In this document: piece by piece, positions 1-7,006 of the stretch | Position numbering within the stretch: position 1 is the stretch's first letter | Layout: every line of letters begins with the position of its first letter | NCBI GenBank assembly: GCA_025353305.1 | Contig: JANXQX010000146.1 | Location: 1 to 11,954 of the forward strand | Direction: 5' to 3' | Length of the DNA stretch: 11,954 nucleotides | Origin: Holophagaceae bacterium | Lineage (GTDB): Bacteria; Acidobacteriota; Holophagae; Holophagales; Holophagaceae | Position numbers and translations under genes: made by a program | Notes under the pieces: generated by a model | The model's input: the letters and a program-made list of their open reading frames with translations, nothing else | Database searches by the model: none | Told to the model about the DNA's origin: nothing

Positions 1-125
1 ACCGTGACGGTGGTGGGGGCGCCGGTGCCTTTCTGCACGAAGTGGACGGAATCCTGGCCCCTGCCTACCGTCAGGGGTGTGTCGGGGAAACCGGCGGCTT
101 CGACGTGCATGATCTTGGTGCCCAT
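1..125 (-). CDS. 5' end of an unidentified protein gene, cut by the window edge
   Basis: The minus strand opens with ATG at 125-123 and stays open for 41 complete codons to the window edge; the protein begins MGTKIMHVEAAGFPDTPLTV. A clear Shine-Dalgarno sequence (CAGGAGG, minus strand of 130-136) lies 4 bases before the ATG, slightly close but strong, and this fixes the start. There is no signal peptide or membrane segment in the visible part. The stretch GRGQDSVHFVQKGTG followed by TTVTV is faintly reminiscent of small beta-sandwich proteins such as cupredoxins, but far too little is visible to assign a family. It diverges from the SDR gene at 387, sharing the 126-386 spacer. Confidence 0.6.
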   Translation of the reverse strand, partial: MGTKIMHVEAAGFPDTPLTVGRGQDSVHFVQKGTGAPTTVT

Positions 126-386
126 GGGGCCTCCTGAATTAGGTGTGACTTTGATGCCGGGATTCCTAGATACAAAATTCCGACAGATGGGGAGTGTTTC
201 AGAAGTCTATCCCCCCAGGCCTGCATTCGCCATCTGAATGTGCGACTCAATTGCTCATTTCATTTACCTGTACTGTCTTTTAGACCCGCCCCCTTGTGTG
301 CCCTGTTTCCCGATTGGGACCTGCAAGCCTCGCTCCTGGCGACTCCCATGCAATGCGTTCGAACGCACTTGCTATGCTGATCCCCC
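126..386. other. divergent intergenic spacer with palindrome and promoter-like element
   Basis: This 261-base spacer separates the leftward partial gene from the rightward SDR gene. It is visibly more AT-rich near 160-180 and 240-280 than the flanking coding DNA. No reading frame with coding character was seen: the frames crossing it are short or are antisense shadows. The notable content is at its right end, a perfect 14-bp palindrome (354-367) and an extended -10-like motif (370-378). A weak 5-bp inverted repeat, CATTC (224-228) and GAATG (236-240), is also present. Confidence 0.6.
354..378 (+). promoter_or_regulatory. candidate operator palindrome and extended -10 promoter of the SDR gene
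   Basis: The sequence TGCGTTCGAACGCA at 354-367 is a perfect 14-bp palindrome. Two bases further on, 370-378 reads TGCTATGCT, matching the TGn-TAnnnT pattern of an extended -10 element. Transcription would start around 384-387, on or next to the GTG start codon at 387, which lacks a Shine-Dalgarno sequence, so a leaderless message is plausible. A dyad just upstream of a -10 is typical of operators for dimeric repressors such as TetR-type proteins. Seen: the palindrome and motif. Inferred: promoter activity and repression. No convincing -35 was found, which an extended -10 can tolerate. Confidence 0.4.
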
Positions 387-1817
387 GTGCAGGACTCCCA
401 GGCTTCGAGCCGTTCCCGGATCGCCATCGCAGGCACCAGCAGCTTCGTCGGCGCCGCGGTGTGCAAGGCCTTGGCCAGCCGTTTCGAGGTGGCGGCACTC
501 ACCCGCTCCATGGCCCGGGCCATGATGGGCGGCGAGGGCGTAGAGGTACGGCCCTGCGACCACTTCTCCCGCAAGGAGTTGTTGCAGGCCCTCCAGGGCG
601 TGGACCACGCCATCTACCTTGTGCACAACCGCGACCCCTCTGCGCGCCTGGACCAGGCCCAATCCCGGGACATGGACCTGCTCGTGGCGGACAACTTCGC
701 CTGGGCGGCGGCGCGCGCGGGCGTAAAGCAGATCCTCTGCCGGTCGCCCCTGGCAGCCGCGCCGGACCGCCCTGAGGTCAGCAACGCCTGGGAAATGGAG
801 GAAGTGCTCGCCTCCCGCGGTGTCCCCCTTACCGTGCTGCGCACGGGTCTGGTGATTGGACCCGGCGGTGAGCTGTCGCGACTCCTCGCGAAAATGGTGC
901 GGCGCCTGCCCGTGATCCCGCTGCCCAGTTTCGCCGAGACCGAACTTCGGCCCATCACCACGGCGGCCTTCCTGACGGCAGTCCAGCACTGCGTGGGCAA
1001 CCCGGAAACCTTCGGCCGGGACTTCGATGTTTTCGGACCTGAACCAGTCACGCTCCGCTGGATGCTCGAGGAGACCGCAGCCATTCTGGGGCGGAAGGCG
1101 CGCATCGTTTCCTGGCCAGGCATGCCGGAGGGGCTGTTCGCGGCCTTGCTGCGGGCGCAGCATCCGGGCATCCATCCTGACTTCCTGGCCTACCTTCTGT
1201 ACATGTTCTCCGCCGGCACGAAGGGACAGGACAATCCGGTGCAGCGGAAAATCACCGAGGACTGGGTACCCTTCCGCGAAACCTTGGAAGCAGCTGTGCG
1301 GTCGGACCGCGAGCGTGCTGCGGACCGCCCGCACCAGAGGGCGAAGGACGACGAAGCCATCCACCAGACGGGGCGCGTCCGTTCCATCCAGCGCTTGCGG
1401 CTGCCCCCGCGGCGCAACGCTGAATGGGTCGCAGAGCGCTACTTCGCCTGGCTGGGCAAGCTCATGCGGCTATTCGTCCGGACCGAACGGGACGCGGACG
1501 GTTCCTGGACCGTGCGACAGCGGCCCGGGGGATTCACCTTGCTGCACCTCGAATTCAAGCCCACCCACAGCACGCCGGACCGACGCATGTATTTCATCAC
1601 CGGCGGCGCCCTCGCCCGTGTCCTGGGGGGCCGGACCGCACGGCTGGAATTCCGCGACCTCCTGGACGGACGTTATTCCATGCTGGCCATCCACGACTTC
1701 AATCCCGCCCTGCCCTGGTTCTTCTACCGCTTCACGCAGGCCGTCATCCACGGCCTCGTCATGAAAGGCTTTCAAGGCCACATGGAGCAGCTCGCCGAAG
1801 GCGGTCCGCTGTTGTGA
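387..1817 (+). CDS. two-domain SDR/NAD(P)-binding protein with C-terminal DUF2867-like domain
   Basis: The 476-residue product starts with a Rossmann fold: the nucleotide-binding loop GTSSFVG is at residues 16-22 after the strand RIAIA. The layout follows atypical (NmrA/epimerase-like) SDRs through about residue 300, including LTVLRTGLVIGPGGEL at 148-163. The usual YxxxK catalytic pair is not visible in the expected region (SNAWEMEEVL, 132-141), so it may bind NAD(P) without classic SDR chemistry. After a charged linker (about 305-328) comes a second domain (about 330-470) ending LPWFFYRFTQAVIHGLVM, resembling the DUF2867 domain fused to such SDRs; this assignment is from memory of the family. 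GTG at 387 is the earliest start, because an in-frame TGA lies at 378-380. Its substrate is unknown. It converges on the ATPase gene with 45 bases between stop codons. Confidence 0.85.
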   Translation: MQDSQASSRSRIAIAGTSSFVGAAVCKALASRFEVAALTRSMARAMMGGEGVEVRPCDHFSRKELLQALQGVDHAIYLVHNRDPSARLDQAQSRDMDLLVADNFAWAAARAGVKQILCRSPLAAAPDRPEVSNAWEMEEVLASRGVPLTVLRTGLVIGPGGELSRLLAKMVRRLPVIPLPSFAETELRPITTAAFLTAVQHCVGNPETFGRDFDVFGPEPVTLRWMLEETAAILGRKARIVSWPGMPEGLFAALLRAQHPGIHPDFLAYLLYMFSAGTKGQDNPVQRKITEDWVPFRETLEAAVRSDRERAADRPHQRAKDDEAIHQTGRVRSIQRLRLPPRRNAEWVAERYFAWLGKLMRLFVRTERDADGSWTVRQRPGGFTLLHLEFKPTHSTPDRRMYFITGGALARVLGGRTARLEFRDLLDGRYSMLAIHDFNPALPWFFYRFTQAVIHGLVMKGFQGHMEQLAEGGPLL

Positions 1818-1862
1818 AACCGCACCAAGGGAATCGCCGTCTCACCCTGGAAGCATGGAGAT

Positions 1863-3749
1863 TCAGCCGTGCCCGCAATGGGCGCAGGCCATCCATCCTG
1901 GGTGCAGCGGCTTGCCGCACTGGGCGCAGATCCGCAATTGGGGCTTGCGGCAGTAGGGACAGAAGCGGTACCCGGAATTAAGCAGGCGCCCGCAACTTTG
2001 GCAACTATTTGCGGCGTATTCGCCCACCTCCAGCACGCGGCCCAGCTCTTCCAACGTGGTCTGGCCGGCCTTCGCCTTGAGCAGGCCATCTTCCACGAGC
2101 GTGCGCCCTCCGGATTCCTGTGCGGCCTGGCGGATGTCTTCCTCGCTGCCGCCGCGCAGCATCAAATCGCGGATACGTGCATCAATCACAATGGTCTCGA
2201 ATACACCCATGCGGCCCTTGAATCCAAATTCGTGGCACTTGGTACAGCCTGCTCCCTTACCGTACGTACCTCCTTGGAGGCTTGCTTCCGATAATCCGAG
2301 GGTCATAAGGGCTTCAGGATCGGGCTCCTTGTATGTCCAGCAATCCTGGCAGATGCGCCGCACCAGGCGCTGGGCGATGATCCCGGTGAGCACCGAGGCC
2401 AAGAGATAGCGCGGGATGCCGATATCCAGCAACCGGGTGATGCTCGATATGGCGTCGTTGGTATGCAGGGTGCTGAATACCAGATGGCCCGTGAGTGCCG
2501 CCCGGCAAGCAATCTCTGCTGTCTCCGCGTCCCGAATTTCTCCAACAAGGATCACGTCCGGATCCTGGCGAAGGATGGATCGCAGACCCCTGGCGAAAGT
2601 GAGATCGATATCCGCGTTCACCTGCATTTGATTCATGCCGGGGTAGTTATATTCGATCGGGTCCTCGACTGTGACGATGTTGATGGTGCGGTTCTTGATC
2701 CTGTTCAACATCGAATAGAGCGTCGTGGTTTTCCCGCTGCCGGTGGGGCCGGTCATGATAATCATGCCCATGTGGCGGTTGATGAGCTTCTCCACTTTCA
2801 GCAAATCGTCGGGAGAGAACCCGATGGATTCCAACTCGAAGGCGCCACTGGAAGTATCCAGGATCCGGATGACGGCCTTCTCGCCGCCTCGCAAGGGGAT
2901 CGTCGATAACCGGAGATCCGTTTCCTGGCCTTCCAGGGTGACTCGCACGGATCCGTCCTGAGGCATACGGCGCTCGGCGATATCCATGCGGCCCAGGATT
3001 TTCAGGCGCGAGACGAGCGCTGGCTGGAGCTGGTTTGGCACCTGCAACTGGTCCGCCAGCAAGCCATCCACCCGGAAGCGGACCGTTCCATCCGGAATTC
3101 CAGGTTCGATGTGGATATCGCTGGCCCTCATCTGGATGGCCTTCTTCATGATGAGATTCAATAACTGGATGACCGGGGCGTCCACTTTGGCATCCAGGGA
3201 ACTCGCGGTATGGCCCCGGATCGCGAAGGGATCTCCAGCCTGCTCCTGGCCAGCAACCATCAGGGCACCAGCCCCCTCCATGTGGCGCGCATAAAAGCGG
3301 TCGATGGCTTCCAGGATCTGGGACCGCGTCCCGATGCGGGGCGCAATCTTGGCCCCCGAAGCGAAGGCAAGATCGTTCAAGCCTTCCAGATCTCCGGGAT
3401 CCACCATCACCACATCCAGAGTCTTTCCGTTCTTTCCCAAAGGCAGGACCATGTGCTTGCGGGCCATGGATTCCGGTATGAGGTTCAGTTGTTCAGGCGT
3501 TAAGGCCAATTGGGCCACATCCACGAATTCCAGTTTGAAGTGCTCTGCCAATAGGTAAGCGAGCTGGATCTCCGATAGATAGAATCCCTCCATCAGCACT
3601 TCCCCGAGTCGTTTGCCGGAATTGCGCTGTTTCTCCAGAGCATATTCCAGGATCTGGCGTGTGATCATTCCCCGCATCACGAGCTGTTCGCCGAAGTAAG
3701 CCTGCTTGCGGCTGGAGGAATTGGAAGATGAATGCGCCATAGGAGCCAT
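1863..3749 (-). CDS. PilB/GspE-type pilus or secretion assembly ATPase with C-terminal zinc ribbons
   Basis: This 628-residue protein belongs to the GspE/PilB hexameric ATPases that power type IV pilus extension or type II secretion from the cytoplasmic face of the inner membrane. An MshEN/T2SSE_N-like domain covers about residues 15-150. The motor has the Asp box region (VEDPIEYNYPG, 361-371), Walker A GPTGSGKT (334-341), Walker B (DPDVILVGEIRD, 396-407) and His box (TGHLVFSTLHTND, 420-432). The family tetracysteine site is C467/C470 and C502/C505. Unusually, residues 583-625 add eight cysteines as four CxxC pairs, a double zinc ribbon. An ATG at 3749 or 3740 is preferred: the open frame extends to a GTG at 3827, but those 26 codons are arginine-rich and look non-conserved. 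No start has a strong ribosome site. No pilin, GspF/PilC or secretin gene is adjacent, so PilB versus GspE is unresolved. Confidence 0.93.
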   Translation of the reverse strand: MAPMAHSSSNSSSRKQAYFGEQLVMRGMITRQILEYALEKQRNSGKRLGEVLMEGFYLSEIQLAYLLAEHFKLEFVDVAQLALTPEQLNLIPESMARKHMVLPLGKNGKTLDVVMVDPGDLEGLNDLAFASGAKIAPRIGTRSQILEAIDRFYARHMEGAGALMVAGQEQAGDPFAIRGHTASSLDAKVDAPVIQLLNLIMKKAIQMRASDIHIEPGIPDGTVRFRVDGLLADQLQVPNQLQPALVSRLKILGRMDIAERRMPQDGSVRVTLEGQETDLRLSTIPLRGGEKAVIRILDTSSGAFELESIGFSPDDLLKVEKLINRHMGMIIMTGPTGSGKTTTLYSMLNRIKNRTINIVTVEDPIEYNYPGMNQMQVNADIDLTFARGLRSILRQDPDVILVGEIRDAETAEIACRAALTGHLVFSTLHTNDAISSITRLLDIGIPRYLLASVLTGIIAQRLVRRICQDCWTYKEPDPEALMTLGLSEASLQGGTYGKGAGCTKCHEFGFKGRMGVFETIVIDARIRDLMLRGGSEEDIRQAAQESGGRTLVEDGLLKAKAGQTTLEELGRVLEVGEYAANSCQSCGRLLNSGYRFCPYCRKPQLRICAQCGKPLHPGWMACAHCGHG

Positions 3750-4081
3750 TGTAGGCCTGAGAAGCGGTAGCCGTGTGATTCTGTGCCTCAAGAAGATTCG
3801 CGGCATCGAACAGCATTTGAACATCACTGAAATGAAAGGCCAGTAAAGCCGATCACGCTCCAGTTGAAATACGGAAGATAGGCCTTTCTGTCACGCAAAA
3901 AAAAGCGGACGGATACTTATGGTTTGTGGCAACAAGTCACTACCACATGACCCGCACCTGGAGGTGGTCCTCACCTGAGTGATAGGTCCATCTTGCCGCT
4001 GGATTCAGTGTGAATAAAATGGGGCTTTTAAATTCCTTATACACTATCGACGCTAACGAGCCTTTCTGAACGGATGGTCCC
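3750..4081. other. divergent spacer between ATPase gene and broken GDPD gene
   Basis: This 332-base spacer lies between the chosen ATPase start and the phosphodiesterase pseudogene. The part from 3750 to 3827 could encode an N-terminal extension of the ATPase. An eight-A run sits at 3897-3904. CACCTG occurs at 3955-3960 and 3972-3977 with an inverted AGGTG between them (3962-3966). A relatively AT-rich stretch at 4010-4047 could hold promoters in either direction; the minus strand contains TATAAG (complement of 4036-4041), a good -10 match, but no -35 at proper distance was seen. A 47-codon minus-strand reading frame (4083-3940) is discussed as a finding. Confidence 0.5.
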
Positions 4082-5178
4082 ATGTCCAATCTCCTCTCCC
4101 TGACGATGCTGGCCGTTCTCTCACTGCAACAGGCTTCCGCCCAAGCTCTGCCCTACAGGGGCGTCGAGATCTGCGCCCATCGCGGAGTCCGGGCCTATGC
4201 TCCGGAGAACACCCTCACTGCCTTCCGGGCGTCCATCCGCATCGGCCTGGACTGGATCGACATGGACGTGGTCCTCACCAAGGACCACGAGGTACTGCTC
4301 TCCCACGATCCCGTGCTCAATCCGGACATCACCCGCGACGAGAGGGGCCGGTTCCTGGCCCCGAGCCGCGAGGCGCTGAAGAAGCGCTCGCCTGCCGAGC
4401 GCGCTGAATACGAGCGGAAGTAGGCCGTCCTGGGAATGACCCTTGCGGAGCTTGGGCGCTTCGACGTCGGCCGGATCAATCCGGACAGCGCCTACTTCAG
4501 GTTTTTCCCGGACCAGTTTCCCCGTGGACGGGACCCGGATGCCAACGCTGCGTGAGGTGGTGCGCTTCGCAGAGAATGCCACCAGGAAGAAGACCCGGTT
4601 CCAAATCGAGATGAAGACCGAGCCTTCGCGTCCCGACCACAGTCCACCCCCCGAGGCCTTCGCCGCGGCCGTGTACAAGGTGCTCAGGGAAGAAAGGATG
4701 TCGATCGAGTCGAGGTCCATGCCTTCGATTTCAGCTGTCTCTACGCGTTGCAGAAGCTCGACCGGTGCGTCAAAACCGCCTACCTCACGTCGCGCGACAA
4801 CAAGAAAGGGGAAGCAGACAGCTTCTTCGATTCGGATCCTAAGGTCGCCGGAATCTGGACCGGGGGCAAACTCGTAAAGGACTACGGCGGTTCCATCCCC
4901 GCAATGGTCAAGGCCCTGGGCGGATTCGCCTGGGATCCGGAGGACGCCGAGCTCACCAAGGCGTTGCTGGACGAGGCCCACCGCCTGGGCCTCAAGATGG
5001 TGGTGGGAGCTGGCCCGAGAAGCTGGGGGTCGCCTTCGATGCCACGCTGGCGGCACGGATGATCGATTGGGGCTTCGACGGCATCATCACTGACGATCCC
5101 GGCCGGCTCATCTCCATGCTGGCCGCGCGTGGACTGCGAGTGCCCGACCGCTCGGCTAGTCGACCAGAGTCACCTTAA
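4082..5178 (+). pseudogene. secreted glycerophosphodiester phosphodiesterase (GDPD), broken by a stop and three frameshifts
   Basis: The intact family hydrolyses glycerophosphodiesters to glycerol-3-phosphate and an alcohol; a signal peptide (residues 1-20, ending ASA) suggests an exported enzyme. Pieces of one protein lie in order across frames: AHRGVRAYAPENTLTAF (32-48) and SHDPVLNPDITR (74-85) before an in-frame TAG at 4421-4423; then AVLGMTLAELGRFDVGRINP; then, after one extra base in the C run 4520-4523, VDGTRMPTLREVVRF and FQIEMKTEP; then, after a missing base near 4698-4703, DRVEVHAFDFSCLYALQKLD through LGLKMVV; and after another missing base at about 5003-5007, SWPEKLGVAFDATLAARM and GFDGIITDDPGRL to TAA at 5176-5178. 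The usual metal-binding Glu of the ExD motif is Asp here (IDMDVV, 59-64). Four lesions argue for real decay rather than one sequencing error. It overlaps the convergent ALDH gene by 9 bases. Confidence 0.85.
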
Positions 5179-6498
5179 GCTCACGGATCCACGAACCACC
5201 ATCCGGGGTTCCGTAAATGATTCCATGGCCCAACGCGGGCCTTCCAGGCCTTGTCCTGAAGCCTTCAGGCCGCCGAAGGGCGCGGCGTCCACGCGGAAGG
5301 TGGGCGGCAGATTGAACAGCACGCAGCCGACGTGGAGTTTTTCTTCGGCGAGCCTTTCATGGCCCACATCTCTTGTGTACACCGAGGCCCGCAAACCAAA
5401 GCGCGTGGCAGCGGCGCGTTCCAATCCATCCTTGAAATCCGCCACCTTCGTCAGCACGGTGATGGGGCCGAAGAGCTCATCGCATTGCAGCGGATCGCCT
5501 TCGGGAACGTTCGTGAGAATGGCAGGCGGCAACAGCGGGCCGCTCCGCTCGCCGCGCAGCAGTACCACTGCGCCAGCCTGGATGGCGCGATCCAGGGAGG
5601 CATCCAGGCGCACCGCCGTAACCTCGTCGATCAGGGGACCCACCACCGTGGCCTCGTCCATGGGATCACCGCAGGGAAGGGCTTTGACGGCGTCCACGAA
5701 AGCGGCTGCAAAGGCATTCCACAACTCCGCATGGATGTAGATCCGCTGGGCCTTGCAGCAGCTCTGGCCGGCCGCTGCGACAGCCGCAGGCGCCAGGGCT
5801 TTCGCGGCCGCCAAAACATCAATTCCTGCATCCAGCACCACCGCCGCATTGCCCCCCATTTCCAGAATCAAGGGTTTGCCTTCAAGAATACTTTTAAGAT
5901 GCAGACCCACCCGGTCGCTGCCCGTGAAACTCACCACGCTGATCCGCGCATCGAGCGCAAGGGCTTCGGCTTCGTTCGGTGGCACATCCGCGAGCTGCAG
6001 CAGATGCTCTGGAGCGCCAAGTTCAGCGCGGGCAGCTTCAAAGGTCGCGAACAGGAGTTGCGAAGTAAGGGGCGCTTGCGGGCAGGGCTTCCAGACGGCA
6101 CTGCAACCCGCAGCGATGGCGGGAGCAAGTTTGTGGAGAGCCAGATTCACGGGAAAGTTGAAAGGTGTGATGGCCAGTACCGGACCCCGGGGAAGGCGCT
6201 GAAGCCTGGCCTGACATCCCTGGGCCCCAGCCATGATGTCGTAGGGAATGGCTTCCTCTCCGAATGTGACAAGGGCATCTTCCGTGGCCTGGAGGGTGAT
6301 GAGCCCGCGTTGTATTTCGCCGCGGGACGAAGAGATTGGCTTGCCGGTTTCCTGAGTAGTGAGTCGCGCGAGTTCTTCCGCTGATAGTGCGATGCGCTCG
6401 CACCAACGCTGGATCAAGGTCCGCCGCGCATGCCGGGATGCAATGCGCCAAGTCTCGAAAGCCTGCATGGATCTGGATGTAAAAAGTTCTATGCTCAT
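5170..6498 (-). CDS. NAD(P)-dependent aldehyde dehydrogenase family protein
   Basis: This 442-residue product is an ALDH-superfamily enzyme, oxidising an aldehyde to its carboxylate with NAD(P). The family residues are all present: Asn114 in TPFNFP, Lys137 in WKPCPQ, the FTGSDRVG cofactor loop (191-198), general-base Glu213 in LEMGG, nucleophile Cys247 in GQSC, Glu341 in ELFGP and the C-terminal FRVDAAPFGGLKASGQG (401-417). It is shorter than the common 480-500 residues, mostly at the N-terminus. ATG at 6498 begins a typical ALDH start (MSIELFTSRSM) but has no good ribosome site; a TTG at 6519 with AAAGGAG about 9 bases upstream and an ATG at 6552 are in-frame alternatives. The substrate cannot be told from sequence. 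It lies downstream of the HPt gene in the same direction, behind a strong hairpin, and its 3' end overlaps the GDPD pseudogene. Confidence 0.93.
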   Translation of the reverse strand: MSIELFTSRSMQAFETWRIASRHARRTLIQRWCERIALSAEELARLTTQETGKPISSSRGEIQRGLITLQATEDALVTFGEEAIPYDIMAGAQGCQARLQRLPRGPVLAITPFNFPVNLALHKLAPAIAAGCSAVWKPCPQAPLTSQLLFATFEAARAELGAPEHLLQLADVPPNEAEALALDARISVVSFTGSDRVGLHLKSILEGKPLILEMGGNAAVVLDAGIDVLAAAKALAPAAVAAAGQSCCKAQRIYIHAELWNAFAAAFVDAVKALPCGDPMDEATVVGPLIDEVTAVRLDASLDRAIQAGAVVLLRGERSGPLLPPAILTNVPEGDPLQCDELFGPITVLTKVADFKDGLERAAATRFGLRASVYTRDVGHERLAEEKLHVGCVLFNLPPTFRVDAAPFGGLKASGQGLEGPRWAMESFTEPRMVVRGSVSLR

Positions 6499-6553
6499 GA
6501 GACTACGTCGTTGCCCCAAAACAACCTTCTCCTTTGGATTAGTGCCCGACATA

Positions 6554-6606
6554 AGGGGCCGTAGCAAAATAACCAGAACCGCACAGGTTATTTTGGCACG
6601 GCCCCT
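6554..6606. repeat. 21-bp imperfect hairpin between HPt and ALDH genes
   Basis: The left arm 6554-6574 (starting AGGGGCCGT, ending CAAAATAACC) pairs with the right arm 6586-6606 (GGTTATTTTG to GGCCCCT), leaving an 11-base loop at 6575-6585. Nineteen of 21 positions pair; the two mismatches are adjacent (6563-6564 against 6596-6597). The right arm includes the HPt stop codon and its last codons. Neither side has a T-run, so it is not a classic intrinsic terminator. It could be an RNA processing or stability structure, a factor-dependent terminator, or a mobile palindromic repeat unit. Confidence 0.8.
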
Positions 6607-6986
6607 AACCTTTGTTGCTCATCCACTAGCGCCGCTTTTACTTTCGATGTTTCCGACTCGAAGAGGGGAAGCAAACTTCCGGTGACCGATAGATCTTCCA
6701 TGCGGCCGGCATCTTCCAGGCGCTGACACAGGGCCTGGAGTTCGTATGCACCCAGGCTGGCGGACGTGCTTTTCAGCGTGTGGGCGATCTTGAAAACGGA
6801 GTGCGCGTTGCCTTCCTGATGGGCTTTCAGCAGCCCCTCCACACAGCCCGGCAGTTGATCCAGATAGACCTGGATGAGGTTGCCCAACAAGCTGGTGCCA
6901 TCGTGACCTTTGAAGGGCCGAAGCTGGTCGAGGGCAAGGGGATCGAGGGTCGGAAGATTCATGGGGTTTTGAAAGGCTAACGCCAT
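6588..6986 (-). CDS. HPt-domain histidine phosphotransfer protein
   Basis: This 132-residue protein is almost entirely one HPt helical-bundle domain. The phosphorylation motif KIAHTLKSTSASLGA (66-80) matches the family pattern HxLKGxxxxLG, with His69 as the predicted phosphate acceptor; the usual Gly after Lys is Ser. Such proteins relay phosphate between response-regulator receiver domains in multistep phosphorelays in the cytoplasm. No histidine kinase or receiver gene is visible nearby, so its partners must be encoded elsewhere. ATG at 6986 is chosen, with a weak TTGGAA just upstream; 7031 upstream and 6962 downstream are in-frame alternatives, the former adding 15 residues encoded by low-complexity AATCGAAA-type DNA. 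Its stop codon lies inside the hairpin leading to the ALDH gene, with which it may be co-transcribed. It diverges from arfB. Confidence 0.88.
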   Translation of the reverse strand: MALAFQNPMNLPTLDPLALDQLRPFKGHDGTSLLGNLIQVYLDQLPGCVEGLLKAHQEGNAHSVFKIAHTLKSTSASLGAYELQALCQRLEDAGRMEDLSVTGSLLPLFESETSKVKAALVDEQQRLGAVPK

Positions 6987-7006
6987 TTCCAAGTTTCGAT
7001 TTCGGA

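Noticed and set aside
251..276. TTGCTC and TACTGT as a sigma-70 promoter
   Set aside because: The spacing is only 14 bases and both hexamers are poor. The extended -10 at 370-378 is a better candidate.
372..1364. Long minus-strand open frame opposite the SDR gene (330 codons)
   Set aside because: The sense strand encodes a clear Rossmann protein with a coherent second domain, while the antisense product is arginine/glycine-rich and unlike any family.
3493..3816. Minus-strand frame beginning MLFDAANLLEAQNHTATASQ, overlapping the ATPase N-terminus
   Set aside because: Its first 40 residues look protein-like, but it soon runs through the conserved MshEN coding region in the wrong frame and lacks a ribosome site. 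At most it might contain a small upstream remnant.
3897..3904. Eight-A run considered as the T-tract of a minus-strand terminator
   Set aside because: No stable GC-rich stem precedes it on either strand, and no gene ends there.
4121..5056. 311-codon minus-strand frame opposite the GDPD region
   Set aside because: It is longer than any single sense frame only because the sense gene is broken. Recognisable GDPD motifs are all on the plus strand.
5332..6384. 350-codon plus-strand frame inside the ALDH gene
   Set aside because: It is antisense to an intact ALDH with every catalytic residue present, and its own product has no family motif.
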